Shown piece by piece: positions 10,601 to 19,655 of a stretch of 64,000 nt of DNA. Both the position numbers and the translations under genes were made by a program. Positions within the stretch are counted from its first letter, which is position 1. Every line of letters starts with the position of its first letter. The notes under the pieces were generated by a model. That model was given only the letters and a program-made list of their open reading frames with translations. It was not told where the DNA came from and did no database searches. The DNA is taken from positions 124,001 through 188,000 of the forward strand of contig NZ_VLKG01000006.1 in assembly GCF_007830255.1 (NCBI RefSeq), in the 5' to 3' direction. This DNA is from Azomonas agilis. GTDB taxonomy: Bacteria; Pseudomonadota; Gammaproteobacteria; Pseudomonadales; Pseudomonadaceae.

Positions 10601-11290
10601 TTAAAATGGCCACAGAGGGCTGATAAAGAAACGATCTAACCAACCCGGCTGGCTGGCTTCAGCAAAGGTTCCTGTCCCTGAATAGGTAATGCGTGCATCG
10701 GCCACTCGACTCGAAGATACGGTGTTATCCGGCATAATATCCTCTTTGCGAATCAGCCCGGAAATCCGAATTAACTCATCACCTGTATTTAGAGTGACCC
10801 ACTTTTCGCCCCGTACTGCCAACACACCATTGGGTAAAACTTCTGAAATAGTGACAGTAATAGAACCTGTTAAACTATTACTTTGCTCAGCTTCACCGGA
10901 GCCATCTGTTTCTCGCCGGGCATCATAACTAGCATCCAGTGTTTTTCTATTACTAGAAATAGGGCTAGACATAGACAATACTCCTCCCAAAAAAGAAGTA
11001 AGCCCTAAATCTGTTGTACTGTCCTTAGTTAATTTAGAGTCTGCATTTTTACTAGCTTGAGTGCTTTCATCTAAGGTAATAGTGATTACATCGCCAATCC
11101 GACGCGCTCTACGATCATCCCACAACGAAACATCAAACCCCGACTGATATATAGCCCCTTGATTTTGCGAAGCTGGAATAGGGGTTCGCGGTAAAACTGG
11201 AGCATAATAAGGATCATTCGGCTTAGGAGGCGGTGCCACGCAAGCCGTTAAGGTAACGCTGGCTATACAGAGTATAAATACTCGGGTCAT
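10601..11290 (-). CDS. flgH: Flagellar L-ring lipoprotein FlgH
   Basis: 229-residue outer-membrane lipoprotein of the L ring. The signal peptide ends in the lipobox LTAC, with the Cys lipidated. The body carries [21 protein letters not shown] and [21 protein letters not shown], both conserved in FlgH. I moved the start from an upstream TTG (11302) to the ATG at 11290, which has GAGGG six bases upstream. It partners with FlgI and is preceded by flgG. Confidence 0.95.
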   Translation of the reverse strand: MTRVFILCIASVTLTACVAPPPKPNDPYYAPVLPRTPIPASQNQGAIYQSGFDVSLWDDRRARRIGDVITITLDESTQASKNADSKLTKDSTTDLGLTSFLGGVLSMSSPISSNRKTLDASYDARRETDGSGEAEQSNSLTGSITVTISEVLPNGVLAVRGEKWVTLNTGDELIRISGLIRKEDIMPDNTVSSSRVADARITYSGTGTFAEASQPGWLDRFFISPLWPF

Positions 11291-11309
11291 AAATACCCTC
11301 AATACCCTA

Positions 11310-12095
11310 TTAGAGGTTTTGGTTCAAATAACCCATCATTTGATCTGCCGTCGAAATAACTTTAGAGTTCATCTCGTAAGCACGCTGAGTAGTGATCATA
11401 TTAACCAACTCTTCCACTACGCTAACATTGGAAGTTTCTAGTGTATTTTGTAAAACAGTACCTAATCCATTATTCCCCGGTTGACTGACTTGAGGGGCAC
11501 CACTGGAAAAGGTTTCTAAAAATAAATTATTACCAATCGCCTGCAAGCCCGCTGGATTAATAAAATCTGCTGTTTGTATATTACCAATAACCTGAGCTGC
11601 TGCTTGACCGGCCATAGTAATAGAAACTGTACCATCCTCACCTACTGTAAAAGTTTGAGTTTCTGGAGGAACAACAATGGCAGGCTCTAACTCATAACCA
11701 CTTGCAGTTACAATTTGCCCATCAGCATCTAAATGAAAAGTTCCATCACGAGTATAAGCAATGGTTCCATCAGGGGTCATAATTTGGAAAAACCCCCTAC
11801 CATTAATAGCCATATCTAAAGGCTGATCCGTTGTTTGCAGACTGCCCGTAGTAAATATTTTTTGCGTGCCGACAATACGCACCCCTGTACCTAACTGTAA
11901 CCCTGTAGGTAACTCGGTATTTTGTGTTGATTGGGCTCCCGGTTGGCGAACAATTTGATATAACAAATCCTGAAACTCGGCTCGATCCTTTTTAAAACCA
12001 GTCGTAGAAACGTTGGCTAAATTGTTTGAAATAGTGCGCAGGTTAATATCCTGCGCTGATAACCCGGTTTTACTGACCCAAAGTGCCGATAGCAT
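11310..12095 (-). CDS. flgG: Distal rod protein FlgG
   Basis: 261 residues, the usual length. The N-terminus [43 protein letters not shown] holds the rod-protein signature ANVxTxGFK, with the FlgG-specific insertion following. The C-terminus [32 protein letters not shown] is the conserved helix of the rod family. It forms the distal rod that crosses the periplasm. flgF is 21 bp upstream and flgH 19 bp downstream. Confidence 0.97.
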   Translation of the reverse strand: MLSALWVSKTGLSAQDINLRTISNNLANVSTTGFKKDRAEFQDLLYQIVRQPGAQSTQNTELPTGLQLGTGVRIVGTQKIFTTGSLQTTDQPLDMAINGRGFFQIMTPDGTIAYTRDGTFHLDADGQIVTASGYELEPAIVVPPETQTFTVGEDGTVSITMAGQAAAQVIGNIQTADFINPAGLQAIGNNLFLETFSSGAPQVSQPGNNGLGTVLQNTLETSNVSVVEELVNMITTQRAYEMNSKVISTADQMMGYLNQNL

Positions 12096-12116
12096 AGTCT
12101 ACCCAAAAGCATTAAA

Positions 12117-12851
12117 TTATGATTGGAGAATGCGCGCCATTGCTCGAGAGTCCTCTTCAGCAGTACGCATCATTTTCACATTGAGTTCAAATTGTCGAGA
12201 CAAGGCTAATATAGAGGTCATTTCATCCACAGCACTGACATTACTTGCCTCTAAAAACCCAGAAACAATTTGCACCTGTGCATCTACCGGTGGAGGTGCT
12301 CCTTCGGCTCGAATTAAACCATCTGTTCCTTTTTTAAGTTGACTTAGCTCTGGCTTTACCAGTTTTAAACGATCTACAGTTACTAATAAATTAGGATCCT
12401 CTCCTAAAATACGAATACTTACTGTACCGTCTAAACCTACTTCCACTTTCTCTTCTGGAGGAACTGCAATGGGGCCGCCATTTCCTAACACAGGAAATCC
12501 ATCAGCCGTTCTAAGCATACCCAGAGCGTCGATGTTTAAACGCCCTGTGCGCACATAAGCTTCACCACCTTCTGGCGTTTGTACCGCAATCCAACCCTCT
12601 CCATTTACCGCAACATCTAAATCTCGCCCTGTTTCCTGAAGGACACCGGGAGAGAAATCCGTGCCCGGCCGCTCAGTCATGGCGTAAACACGGGCTGGCA
12701 AAGTCTCACCAAAAACAGGCATTGAACGCGCTTGAGCAAAATCACGCTGAAAGCCTGTCGTAGAAATATTGGCCAAGTTATTAGAATGCGCCTGCAATGC
12801 AGCCGCATTCTGCCTAGCGCCGGTCATAGCAATATAAACAAACTTATCCAT
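12117..12851 (-). CDS. flgF: Proximal rod protein FlgF
   Basis: 244-residue rod subunit. It begins MDKFVYIAMTGARQNAAALQAHSNNLANISTTGFQRDFAQ, the FlgF version of the rod N-terminal motif, and ends with a helical segment NVSAVDEMTSILALSRQFELNVKMMRTAEE. It assembles between FlgB/FlgC and FlgG. The gap to flgE upstream is 25 bp. In P. aeruginosa a separate promoter is known for the flgF operon; I could not find a convincing one in this small gap. Confidence 0.95.
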   Translation of the reverse strand: MDKFVYIAMTGARQNAAALQAHSNNLANISTTGFQRDFAQARSMPVFGETLPARVYAMTERPGTDFSPGVLQETGRDLDVAVNGEGWIAVQTPEGGEAYVRTGRLNIDALGMLRTADGFPVLGNGGPIAVPPEEKVEVGLDGTVSIRILGEDPNLLVTVDRLKLVKPELSQLKKGTDGLIRAEGAPPPVDAQVQIVSGFLEASNVSAVDEMTSILALSRQFELNVKMMRTAEEDSRAMARILQS

Positions 12852-12876
12852 GACTACCCCTATTTATTAGAGATCA

Positions 12877-14205
12877 TTAACGTAGACCAATAATAGTTTG
12901 GGTAATAGAGCTTTCTGTCTCAATGGTTTTTGCATTAGCCTGATAATTACGTTGCGCTACGATCAAATCCACTAATTGCTCTGAAAGATCAACGTTAGAG
13001 TCTTCCAATGCTGCGGACTGAATAGCACCCAAAGTGCCAAACCCTGGAGGATTACGCACCGGCTGCCCAGAATCCATAGACTCAGCCCACAAACTATCAC
13101 CTAGAGGAGTTAGACCCTGTGGGTTGATAAAATCAGATAAAATAACCTGCCCTTGTACTTTTAGTTGTCCATTAGTATAGCGGCTATAAATCATGCCATC
13201 GCTATCAATCTCAAGACCACTGAAAGCACTAGCACCATATCCATCTTGACTAAGACTATCTACCGAAAAGGTTGTAGCAAACTGGGCGGCCTCAGTAAAA
13301 TTCATACTAACCCCTGCTGGGTTAGCTACTGCTCCATTAGCTGCCCAAATTTTATTTCCATTAGCATCTAAAGCATTAGTTTCTGCTGCAGGAGTCCAAT
13401 TAGTTAAATTAACCATATTGGTATCTGGATCAATTGTTATACCTGTAGACGCTGACGTAATAGTATTCAGTCCACCATTGGTTGAAAAATCCATACTTAA
13501 AGTATAAGGCGTGGTAGCTGTCGGATCACCTGGATTACGCCCATCAATTAAAATATGCATATCCCAAGTATTTGAACTGGTTTTAACAAAATACTGGCGC
13601 ATGACATGCACGTTTCCTTGAGAGTCATACATATTCACCGAGGTTGATGAATTATAGCTCGCAGGATCATCTGCACTAAAAGGAGTTACAGTAGGAGCCG
13701 ACATCGACGAATTTAAATTAAACACCTGATTAATGGATGAGGTTGGCTTTGGGGCTAGACCATCAGTTACAATCTGCAAATTTCCAATAACACCATTTTG
13801 CAAATTGCCTGCAGCATCTACGGTGTAACCCTGAAGATTATGATTTTGATTGGTTATAATATAGCCTTGATTATCAAGACCAAAATAACCTGCTCGCGTA
13901 TACCCCATCACACCATTATTGCTAACCTGAAAAAAACCGCTCCCGTTAATTGCCAAATCTAACGCGTTGTCCGTTGAGCTAATATTCCCCTGATTAAATA
14001 GTTGAGAAACAGTAGATAGACGCACTCCGCTGCTTTTTTGTGTACTACTGCTACCTGTACCTAAAAAGGAAGAAGCATAGGCATCAGCAAATTCCGCTCT
14101 GGACTGCTTAAACCCAACAGTGCCTACGTTAGCAATATTATTCCCTGTTACATCGAGCTCTTTATTAGCGGCTCTCATGCCGCTTAATGCGATATTAAAT
14201 GACAT
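12877..14205 (-). CDS. flgE: Flagellar hook protein FlgE
   Basis: 442-residue hook subunit. The N-terminal MSFNIALSGMRAANKELDVTGNNIANVGTVGFKQSRAEFADAY and the C-terminal NVDLSEQLVDLIVAQRNYQANAKTIETESSITQTIIGLR are the D0 helices shared by hook proteins. The middle is Asn/Ser/Thr-rich surface domain. A good AAGGGGAA ribosome site precedes the ATG. flgD, the hook cap, is 17 bp upstream. Confidence 0.97.
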   Translation of the reverse strand: MSFNIALSGMRAANKELDVTGNNIANVGTVGFKQSRAEFADAYASSFLGTGSSSTQKSSGVRLSTVSQLFNQGNISSTDNALDLAINGSGFFQVSNNGVMGYTRAGYFGLDNQGYIITNQNHNLQGYTVDAAGNLQNGVIGNLQIVTDGLAPKPTSSINQVFNLNSSMSAPTVTPFSADDPASYNSSTSVNMYDSQGNVHVMRQYFVKTSSNTWDMHILIDGRNPGDPTATTPYTLSMDFSTNGGLNTITSASTGITIDPDTNMVNLTNWTPAAETNALDANGNKIWAANGAVANPAGVSMNFTEAAQFATTFSVDSLSQDGYGASAFSGLEIDSDGMIYSRYTNGQLKVQGQVILSDFINPQGLTPLGDSLWAESMDSGQPVRNPPGFGTLGAIQSAALEDSNVDLSEQLVDLIVAQRNYQANAKTIETESSITQTIIGLR

Positions 14206-14222
14206 TTAATTTCCCCTTAGAG

Positions 14223-14909
14223 TTATTGTCCAATTACCTGAACCTGAGATAGGGTCACGCTACCCACTCCTGCCAAGTTTAGAACCATTTCACTACCATT
14301 TTGGCCCAGTGTTACCGTATCCACGGTAGCGGGCAAAAATGTCGTTAAATCTTGAGACTCACCATCGTAAGTAGCCTGAGCTTTAAAGGTATAAGTACCC
14401 GGCGATAGAGTATTTCCAGAAGAGTCTTGACCATCCCACATAAAATTAACTGTTCCGGCTGCCTGCTCCCCAAGCTCAATGCGATCAACAGGAGTCCCAG
14501 AGGCATCGTAAACATCAACAAATACTTTACTGCTGCTGGCTGGCAACACCAAACTTCCATTAAAGGTCTTTGCCGTATCTACTACGGCCTTGGATCCCTC
14601 AACAATAACGGATCGCCCCACCAAAGTTGCGCCCCGCAGCGCTTGAGATGTTTGATAGTCAGAAAGGATGCTTTCAAGACTGGTATTGAGCTTATTGATT
14701 CCCTCCACCGTACTCAACTGAGCTAACTGTGCAATAAACTCTGTATTGTCTTGAGGATCAAGCGGGTTTTGGTTATTTAACTGAGCGACTAACAGCTCAA
14801 GAAATTGAGTCTCACCCAACTCCTTAGTAGCAGCATCCGCAGTTTCACTAAACTGATACTGGCTTACCGAATTATCGGTATTAGTTCCTGTATTTCTAAC
14901 TACAGACAT
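14223..14909 (-). CDS. flgD: Flagellar hook-capping protein FlgD
   Basis: 228-residue scaffold that caps the growing hook. The N-terminal part contains ETQFLELLVAQLNNQNPLDPQDNTEFIAQLAQLSTVEGINKLN, the FlgD signature. The C-terminal half has the FlgD Ig-like/Tudor module, with VDRIELGEQAAGTVNFMWDGQDSSG and SPGTYTFKAQA. It lies between flgC and flgE in the flgB operon. Confidence 0.96.
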   Translation of the reverse strand: MSVVRNTGTNTDNSVSQYQFSETADAATKELGETQFLELLVAQLNNQNPLDPQDNTEFIAQLAQLSTVEGINKLNTSLESILSDYQTSQALRGATLVGRSVIVEGSKAVVDTAKTFNGSLVLPASSSKVFVDVYDASGTPVDRIELGEQAAGTVNFMWDGQDSSGNTLSPGTYTFKAQATYDGESQDLTTFLPATVDTVTLGQNGSEMVLNLAGVGSVTLSQVQVIGQ

Positions 14910-14927
14910 AATAATAGGCCCTATATT

Positions 14928-15371
14928 TTATTGCCCTAAGGTTAATACCCGCTGCATCATCGTTTTTGCAGTAGCCATTATATCTGCGTTAGTTTGAAAG
15001 GATCTGCTAGCCGATATCATATCAGCCATTTGCTCAACAATATTTACATTCGGGTAATAAACATAACCCTGCTCATTAGCAGCAGGATGATTGGGTTCGT
15101 AACGCATTTCCAGCTCAGATGAATCCTCAACAATACCTGCAACCTGAACCCCTACCCCGGCTTGATCTTCCCCTGAAAATAAAGAGTTTGATGTTTGACC
15201 TTGCTGATCTAGCATCAGGGTTGCAAATACAGGATGTCGGGCTCTGTAGGTCTTATCAATACTCGATGACACTGTTTCCGCGTTTGCAATATTACTTGAA
15301 ATAGTGTTCAAACGCGTACTTTGAGCACTCATTCCTGAACCAGCAATATTAAATACGTTCGCTAACGACAT
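14928..15371 (-). CDS. flgC: Flagellar basal-body rod protein FlgC
   Basis: 147-residue proximal rod protein. It begins MSLANVFNIAGSGMSAQSTRLNTISSNIANAETVSSS, keeps YRARHPVF and the YEPNHPAANEQGYVYYPNVNIVEQMADMISASRSFQTN segment, and ends in the conserved C-terminal helix. A strong GGAGGAG precedes the ATG. flgB is 30 bp upstream. Confidence 0.97.
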   Translation of the reverse strand: MSLANVFNIAGSGMSAQSTRLNTISSNIANAETVSSSIDKTYRARHPVFATLMLDQQGQTSNSLFSGEDQAGVGVQVAGIVEDSSELEMRYEPNHPAANEQGYVYYPNVNIVEQMADMISASRSFQTNADIMATAKTMMQRVLTLGQ

Positions 15372-15401
15372 AATACTCCTCCTTTCCCAATTTATACTTA
15401 A

Positions 15402-15809
15402 TTATTCTCCTCGCAAGGCATTCATGATGCCTTTGAACTTATTATTTAAGAACGTAAAACTAGCCTGAAAATCTACAGAGTTCTTGGCATACTCCGCCTG
15501 CTCCAATTCTGCGTCTACCGTATTCTGATCAATGGACGGGTGATGTGGTGTTCTATAACGCAACGCAGGATTAGTATCAGTTAGCCCAGTCCCCGCCAAA
15601 TGCCGCATTTGGGTCTGAGCCATGGAAAAGGGTTGGTTAACAGCTGCGGCCTGAGCGGCCTCTAAAGCAGCCGCAAAGTCCAAATCCCTAGCTTTATAAT
15701 GGGGCGTATCGGCATTGGCTAGATTGTTTGCCAGCACTGCTGCACGCTGGCTACGAAAGCTTAGAGCTTGCTCGTGAATCCCCAAAGCGTTGTTGAAACT
15801 AATGCTCAT
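15402..15809 (-). CDS. flgB: Flagellar basal-body rod protein FlgB
   Basis: 135-residue proximal rod protein and first gene of the flg operon. The start MSISFNNALGIHEQALSFRSQRAAVLANNLANADTPHYKARDLDF is the FlgB signature, and the C-terminus ends in NNKFKGIMNALRG. The ATG at 15809 with GGGAG about ten bases upstream is preferred over an in-frame TTG one codon earlier. A sigma-54 site lies about 41 bases upstream of the start. Confidence 0.96.
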   Translation of the reverse strand: MSISFNNALGIHEQALSFRSQRAAVLANNLANADTPHYKARDLDFAAALEAAQAAAVNQPFSMAQTQMRHLAGTGLTDTNPALRYRTPHHPSIDQNTVDAELEQAEYAKNSVDFQASFTFLNNKFKGIMNALRGE

Positions 15810-15849
15810 CAATCATGGCTCCCAAATAGCATGACATTGACAGAGTCAA

Positions 15850-15864
15850 GCAAAAGTCACACCA
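15850..15864 (-). promoter_or_regulatory. Sigma-54 (RpoN) -24/-12 promoter for the flgB operon
   Basis: On the minus strand the sequence reads TGGTGTG-ACTT-TTGC followed by T. The GG and GC elements have exactly the sigma-54 spacing, and seven of eight key positions match TGGCACG-N4-TTGCW allowing the usual YRYR core. It predicts a start near 15838, about 29 bases before the flgB ATG. flgB operons of Pseudomonas are known to depend on RpoN with FleQ/FleR. Confidence 0.75.
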
Positions 15865-15990
15865 TGAGCATATCTTATTGTTTTTATTGGTATTTATAAA
15901 GCATAGTCAATTTTTTGCCGCATTAAATCCAAGATCACCCAATGAATGGCAAATTTCTGTCACCTGCGCTTTAAGGTGGAATTTTTTGGA

Positions 15991-16827
15991 TTACTTAGCC
16001 TTATATAAAATACCTGGATTACATTGAATCATTTGATATAAATCTGGCAACCCATTTAATGCTTCGGAAGCACCCAAGAATAAATAGCCTCCCGGCTTTA
16101 AAGCACTGTGCATCTGCTTTAAAATATCTTTCTTAAGCTCTGAAGAAAAATAAATAAGTACATTACGGCAGAAAATAATATCAAACTTTCCTAAAGATGA
16201 ATAACTCTCTAATAAATTCAGTGCTTTAAACTCAACACGATTCCTAATCTTACCTTTCACTTGCCATCGACTTTCTTCTTTTTTATCAAAAAAACGCTGC
16301 AAGCGATCAGAAGACAAGCCTCGTCCAATAGCTAAACTATCGTACTCCGCTTGCCGGCATATATTTAACATACTTCCTGAAAGATCAGTGGCTACAATTT
16401 GAACACCTGCTTTCAACAGACCAGGATTAGCCTGCTCAAACTCATCAATGGCAATAGAAATAGAATAAGGCTCTTGACCCGAAGAACAAGCCGAAGACCA
16501 TATCCGTAGGCGCTGCCCCATATTTTCCCTAACCAACTCAGGCAACAGACGCTGTTTTAATACATCAAAAGGATAAGTATCCCGAAACCACAGAGTTTCA
16601 TTAGTTGTCATAGCGTCAATTACTTGGATTTGTAAAGAGCTACGCGGGCTGGCTTGAAGCTTTCTAACTAACTCATCCAGAGTTTTAATACTATTTTGCT
16701 CCATCAATTTATTAAGTCGACTATTTACTAAATACTGTTTATTTTCTCCTAATTGGATACCACTATTTTTTTCTAAAAAGACACGAAATTGTTCAAATCC
16801 GAAATTATCAGACACAGGCCTGTTCAC
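15991..16827 (-). CDS. cheR: Chemotaxis protein methyltransferase CheR
   Basis: 278-residue enzyme that methylates glutamates on chemoreceptors using SAM. The N-terminal helical domain (residues ~5–75) precedes the methyltransferase domain with RIWSSACSSGQEPYSIS (motif I), FDIIFCRNVLIYF and LFLGASEAL. The start is a GTG. It follows cheV by 42 bp in the same direction, as in Pseudomonas. After its stop come 130 bases that hold no gene and lead into the flgB promoter. Confidence 0.96.
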   Translation of the reverse strand: MNRPVSDNFGFEQFRVFLEKNSGIQLGENKQYLVNSRLNKLMEQNSIKTLDELVRKLQASPRSSLQIQVIDAMTTNETLWFRDTYPFDVLKQRLLPELVRENMGQRLRIWSSACSSGQEPYSISIAIDEFEQANPGLLKAGVQIVATDLSGSMLNICRQAEYDSLAIGRGLSSDRLQRFFDKKEESRWQVKGKIRNRVEFKALNLLESYSSLGKFDIIFCRNVLIYFSSELKKDILKQMHSALKPGGYLFLGASEALNGLPDLYQMIQCNPGILYKAK

Positions 16828-16869
16828 TCTTACACCAAGATAAACTAAATACTTAAGGCATTCTCATAT

Positions 16870-17817
16870 TTAATTTTGAGAGCCATCCAATTGCTTAATA
16901 CGATCCATTACACGACTTGCTAATTCATCAGGATGAAACTTAGCCAAGAAATCGCTGGCCCCCACACGCTTTACCATTGCTAAATTAAATACACCCGACA
17001 AAGAAGTATGCAATAAAATATGCATATCTTTCATGCGCGGATCATGGCGAATTTCTGTCGTTAAGGTATAGCCATCCATTTCTGGCATTTCGATATCAGA
17101 AATTAACATCAGAAAATCATGGGCTGGATTTTTTCCCTCATCGGCTATTTGTTTTAAATAATTTAAAGTTTGCCGACCATCATTTAATGCGATGACCTCA
17201 ATACCTATCCCTTCTAAACAACGCGTTACCTGTTTACGTGCTACAGAGGAATCATCAGCGATTAACACTTTGGCGGGAATTTCCTGTTTTTTCTGTATTT
17301 GTGCCGCTTGCTCAGTAACAGACTCTGAAAGACTCTCAGAAACAGGAGAAACCTCTGCTAATATTTTTTCTACATCTAAAATTTCTACCAAATGGCCATC
17401 TACATGGGTCACAGCGGTCAGATAATGATTACGACCAGCTCCTTTAGGAGGGGGTAGTATTTCCTCCCAACGCATGTTGACAATGCGCTCCACCGAGCGC
17501 ACTAAGAAACCAAGCACGCGATCATTATATTCTGTAATGATCGCAAAAGTATTTTGAATGTCTTGTAATAGAGGCTTTCCCGTTGCAATAGAGAGATCCA
17601 AAATGGGTAAAACCCCGCCTCGGATACTCGCTACCCCACGCACCACAGGCTTAGATTTGGGCATGATAGACAGGTGTGGGCACTGCAAAACCTCTTTAAC
17701 TTTAAAGACGTTGATCCCATAAATCTGCGTACCATCTAAGCGAAATAGCAACAACTCCAGCCGGTTTTGCCCAACAAGCTGGGTACGCTGGTTAACCGAA
17801 TCCAATACACCGGCCAT
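16870..17817 (-). CDS. cheV: Chemotaxis coupling protein CheV (CheW–REC fusion)
   Basis: 315 residues with an N-terminal CheW-like domain (about 15–165: RLELLLFRLDGTQIYGINVFKVKEVL … VRGVASIRGGVLPILDLS) and a C-terminal receiver domain (about 190–312) with acidic pair ADDSS and phospho-acceptor Asp in LISDIEMPEMDG. It couples receptors to CheA and is tuned by phosphorylation. It is divergent from flgA with only 32 bp between start codons. A paralogue of the same length is at 62809. Confidence 0.95.
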   Translation of the reverse strand: MAGVLDSVNQRTQLVGQNRLELLLFRLDGTQIYGINVFKVKEVLQCPHLSIMPKSKPVVRGVASIRGGVLPILDLSIATGKPLLQDIQNTFAIITEYNDRVLGFLVRSVERIVNMRWEEILPPPKGAGRNHYLTAVTHVDGHLVEILDVEKILAEVSPVSESLSESVTEQAAQIQKKQEIPAKVLIADDSSVARKQVTRCLEGIGIEVIALNDGRQTLNYLKQIADEGKNPAHDFLMLISDIEMPEMDGYTLTTEIRHDPRMKDMHILLHTSLSGVFNLAMVKRVGASDFLAKFHPDELASRVMDRIKQLDGSQN

Positions 17818-17849
17818 GCCTGTTTTCCTTTTTTCTTTGCAGAAAGTCT

Positions 17850-18647
17850 ATGTATTCAGCACAACATTTGCCTAAATTACCTCAAAAACATGATAACGAC
17901 GTAATCCCAGCAGTCGAGCGCTTATCAGTTTCTCGTCGCTATGTCGTTATTATACTGGCTACCTTATACAGCTTGAGTACCTCCTCTGCCACACTGGCTC
18001 AAACGCTGCCCGCACACCTCATAGAGGTTACTCAATCCTTTCTTGAGCAAATTACAGCAGATTATATGCAGCGTAGCGCAATAGAAGGACGATACGAGGT
18101 TGAAGTTAACCGACTGGACTCCCGATTTCACTTAACCCATTGTGAGGTTCCTGCAACTGCCTCATTGGAAAACCCAGCGCAACCTGTGGGGCGGGTTACG
18201 GTTCGTTTACAGTGTGAAGGACAAAAACCTTGGACTATTTTTATGCCCGCCCAAGTTCGACTATATCGTGATGTCGTGGTGAGTCGCCGAACAGTACAAC
18301 GCCAAACACTACTCACAGAAACAGACCTCATGCTGGCAGAGCGTGAAGTCGGGCAACTGCCACAGGGGTACTTGAGCCATTTAGACCAAGCATTAGGCAG
18401 CCAAGCAGCACGCAATATCGCAGAAAACCAAGTCATTACTCCAGCAATGCTGCAACAGGCACAGCTTATCCGCAAAGGTGAGCAAGTGATTATCACAGCT
18501 CGGCGGGCAAACATTAATGTTCAAATGCCCGGTGAGGCTCTGTCTAATGGCGTATATAATCAGCAAATCCCCGTAAAAAATCTTGGGTCAGGACGAGTCG
18601 TTAAAGCCAGAGTAATCAGCCAAGGCCACGTCGAAGCAGGGCTATGA
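17850..18647 (+). CDS. flgA: Flagellar P-ring assembly chaperone FlgA
   Basis: 265-residue periplasmic chaperone for P-ring assembly. A basic cytoplasmic N-terminus of about 30 residues precedes one hydrophobic signal segment (YVVIILATLYSLSTSSATLA). The C-terminal SAF domain contains VVVSRRTVQRQTLLTETDLMLAEREVGQLPQGYL and KGEQVIITARRANINVQMPGEALSNG. It is somewhat longer than the P. aeruginosa protein because of the N-terminal extension. No in-frame ATG exists between the start and the mature domain, so I kept the first ATG. It is divergent from cheV. Confidence 0.92.
   Translation: MYSAQHLPKLPQKHDNDVIPAVERLSVSRRYVVIILATLYSLSTSSATLAQTLPAHLIEVTQSFLEQITADYMQRSAIEGRYEVEVNRLDSRFHLTHCEVPATASLENPAQPVGRVTVRLQCEGQKPWTIFMPAQVRLYRDVVVSRRTVQRQTLLTETDLMLAEREVGQLPQGYLSHLDQALGSQAARNIAENQVITPAMLQQAQLIRKGEQVIITARRANINVQMPGEALSNGVYNQQIPVKNLGSGRVVKARVISQGHVEAGL
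17859..17873 (-). promoter_or_regulatory. Possible sigma-54 site for cheV inside the flgA reading frame
   Basis: The minus strand reads AGGCAAA-TGTT-GTGC, with GG and GC in -24/-12 spacing; GTGC differs from TTGC by one base. The predicted start would be near 17847, about 30 bases before the cheV ATG. Because flgA and cheV starts are 32 bp apart, a cheV promoter must lie within the flgA coding sequence. The match is weaker than that of flgB. Confidence 0.35.
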
Positions 18648-18684
18648 TAAACACACAGGGCGCTCAATATAACTGCAAAACTGC

Positions 18685-18710
18685 TCAAGCTTTTCCAAAA
18701 GTGGTCGATA
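18685..18710 (+). promoter_or_regulatory. Sigma-28 (FliA) promoter for flgM
   Basis: TCAAG is followed after 14 bases by GTCGATA. This matches the flagellar sigma-28 pattern (TAAAG/TCAAG-N14-GCCGATA) in both spacing and sequence with one mismatch. It lies 38 bases before the flgM ATG. flgM promoters are commonly FliA-dependent, which gives feedback on the anti-sigma factor. Confidence 0.72.
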
Positions 18711-18747
18711 CTGGGGGAAAGCGTAGCCTTTATTCGAGATAACCATC

Positions 18748-19071
18748 ATGGTCATTGACTTTAATCGACTGAGTACTATCGGTACGAGCCCTAGCACCAA
18801 CGCTCGCTCTGGCACAACGGCCCCACCGGGAGAGCGTAACCCAACCAGCAGTACCCAAAATACACTTAGCCCTGGCCCTGAAACTCAAGAAAACGTCCAG
18901 CTAAGCCCTGAAGCGCAACAAATCCAGCAAATTGCAGAAAAACTACAGGAATCCCCTGAAATTAATGAAGACAAAGTAGCGCAATTGAAAGCAGCTATTG
19001 CCTCAGGCAGCTATAAAGTTGATGCTCAAAAACTGGCCGACAAACTGATTTCAGCAACCCAAGATTGGTGA
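18748..19071 (+). CDS. flgM: Anti-sigma-28 factor FlgM
   Basis: 107-residue negative regulator that binds FliA and is exported through the finished hook, so late genes are expressed only after hook assembly. The N-terminal half is disordered (Ser/Thr/Pro/Gly-rich). The C-terminal half ENVQLSPEAQQIQQIAEKLQES … KVAQLKAAIASGSYKVDAQKLADKLI is the sigma-binding helix region. It has its own sigma-28 promoter and is followed by flgN after 52 bp. Confidence 0.94.
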   Translation: MVIDFNRLSTIGTSPSTNARSGTTAPPGERNPTSSTQNTLSPGPETQENVQLSPEAQQIQQIAEKLQESPEINEDKVAQLKAAIASGSYKVDAQKLADKLISATQDW

Positions 19072-19123
19072 GCATCTGATCGCGGATGTTCAGCACCCTA
19101 TAAAACAAGTAGAGCCTAAAACC

Positions 19124-19609
19124 ATGCAACCGATAGAACTACTTGAACAACTAAAAACCGATGTTGAACAGGTTGATCAACTGCTTGCCCTTATTGAGCA
19201 CGAATTTCAATTACTCCAGCTTCGCCAATTTGAACATTTAGAGGCACTGCTGGAACATAAATCTCCACTGATCAGCCAGCTTAGCGCACACGGACAGCAA
19301 CGGGCGGATTTGCTTACCCAAAATCACTTACCCGTTACCCGGCAAGGCTTACAAAGCCTGTTGCATAAAGAGCCCTCCAGCCAGCCTATTCAGGAACAAA
19401 TACTGAAATTAGCTGATTATTTAGAGCAGCAGCTAGAGCTCTGCAAACAAGCTAATGATAGGAATGGCCGCTTCATCTACTATAATCAAATAGCTATCAG
19501 TGATACGCTACAGATCCTTCGCGGTACACCAGATTCCGCAAATCTTTACAATCAGCGAGGTGGGAATGCAGCCAACCTGAATCGACAGCGTCCCATTAGC
19601 CAAGCATAA
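19124..19609 (+). CDS. flgN: Flagellar export chaperone FlgN
   Basis: 161-residue mostly alpha-helical protein with heptad character (LLEQLKTDVEQVDQLLALIEHEFQLLQLRQFEHLEALLEHKSPLI). It is the chaperone for the junction proteins FlgK and FlgL, which are encoded 11–14 kb away on the other strand. Position between flgM and flgZ matches Pseudomonas. Sequence conservation in this family is low, so the call depends partly on context. Confidence 0.9.
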   Translation: MQPIELLEQLKTDVEQVDQLLALIEHEFQLLQLRQFEHLEALLEHKSPLISQLSAHGQQRADLLTQNHLPVTRQGLQSLLHKEPSSQPIQEQILKLADYLEQQLELCKQANDRNGRFIYYNQIAISDTLQILRGTPDSANLYNQRGGNAANLNRQRPISQA

Positions 19610-19655
19610 AAACTTAACACCGTAATTAGCTAAAGATAGTCAAGAAGGAAAGGAA

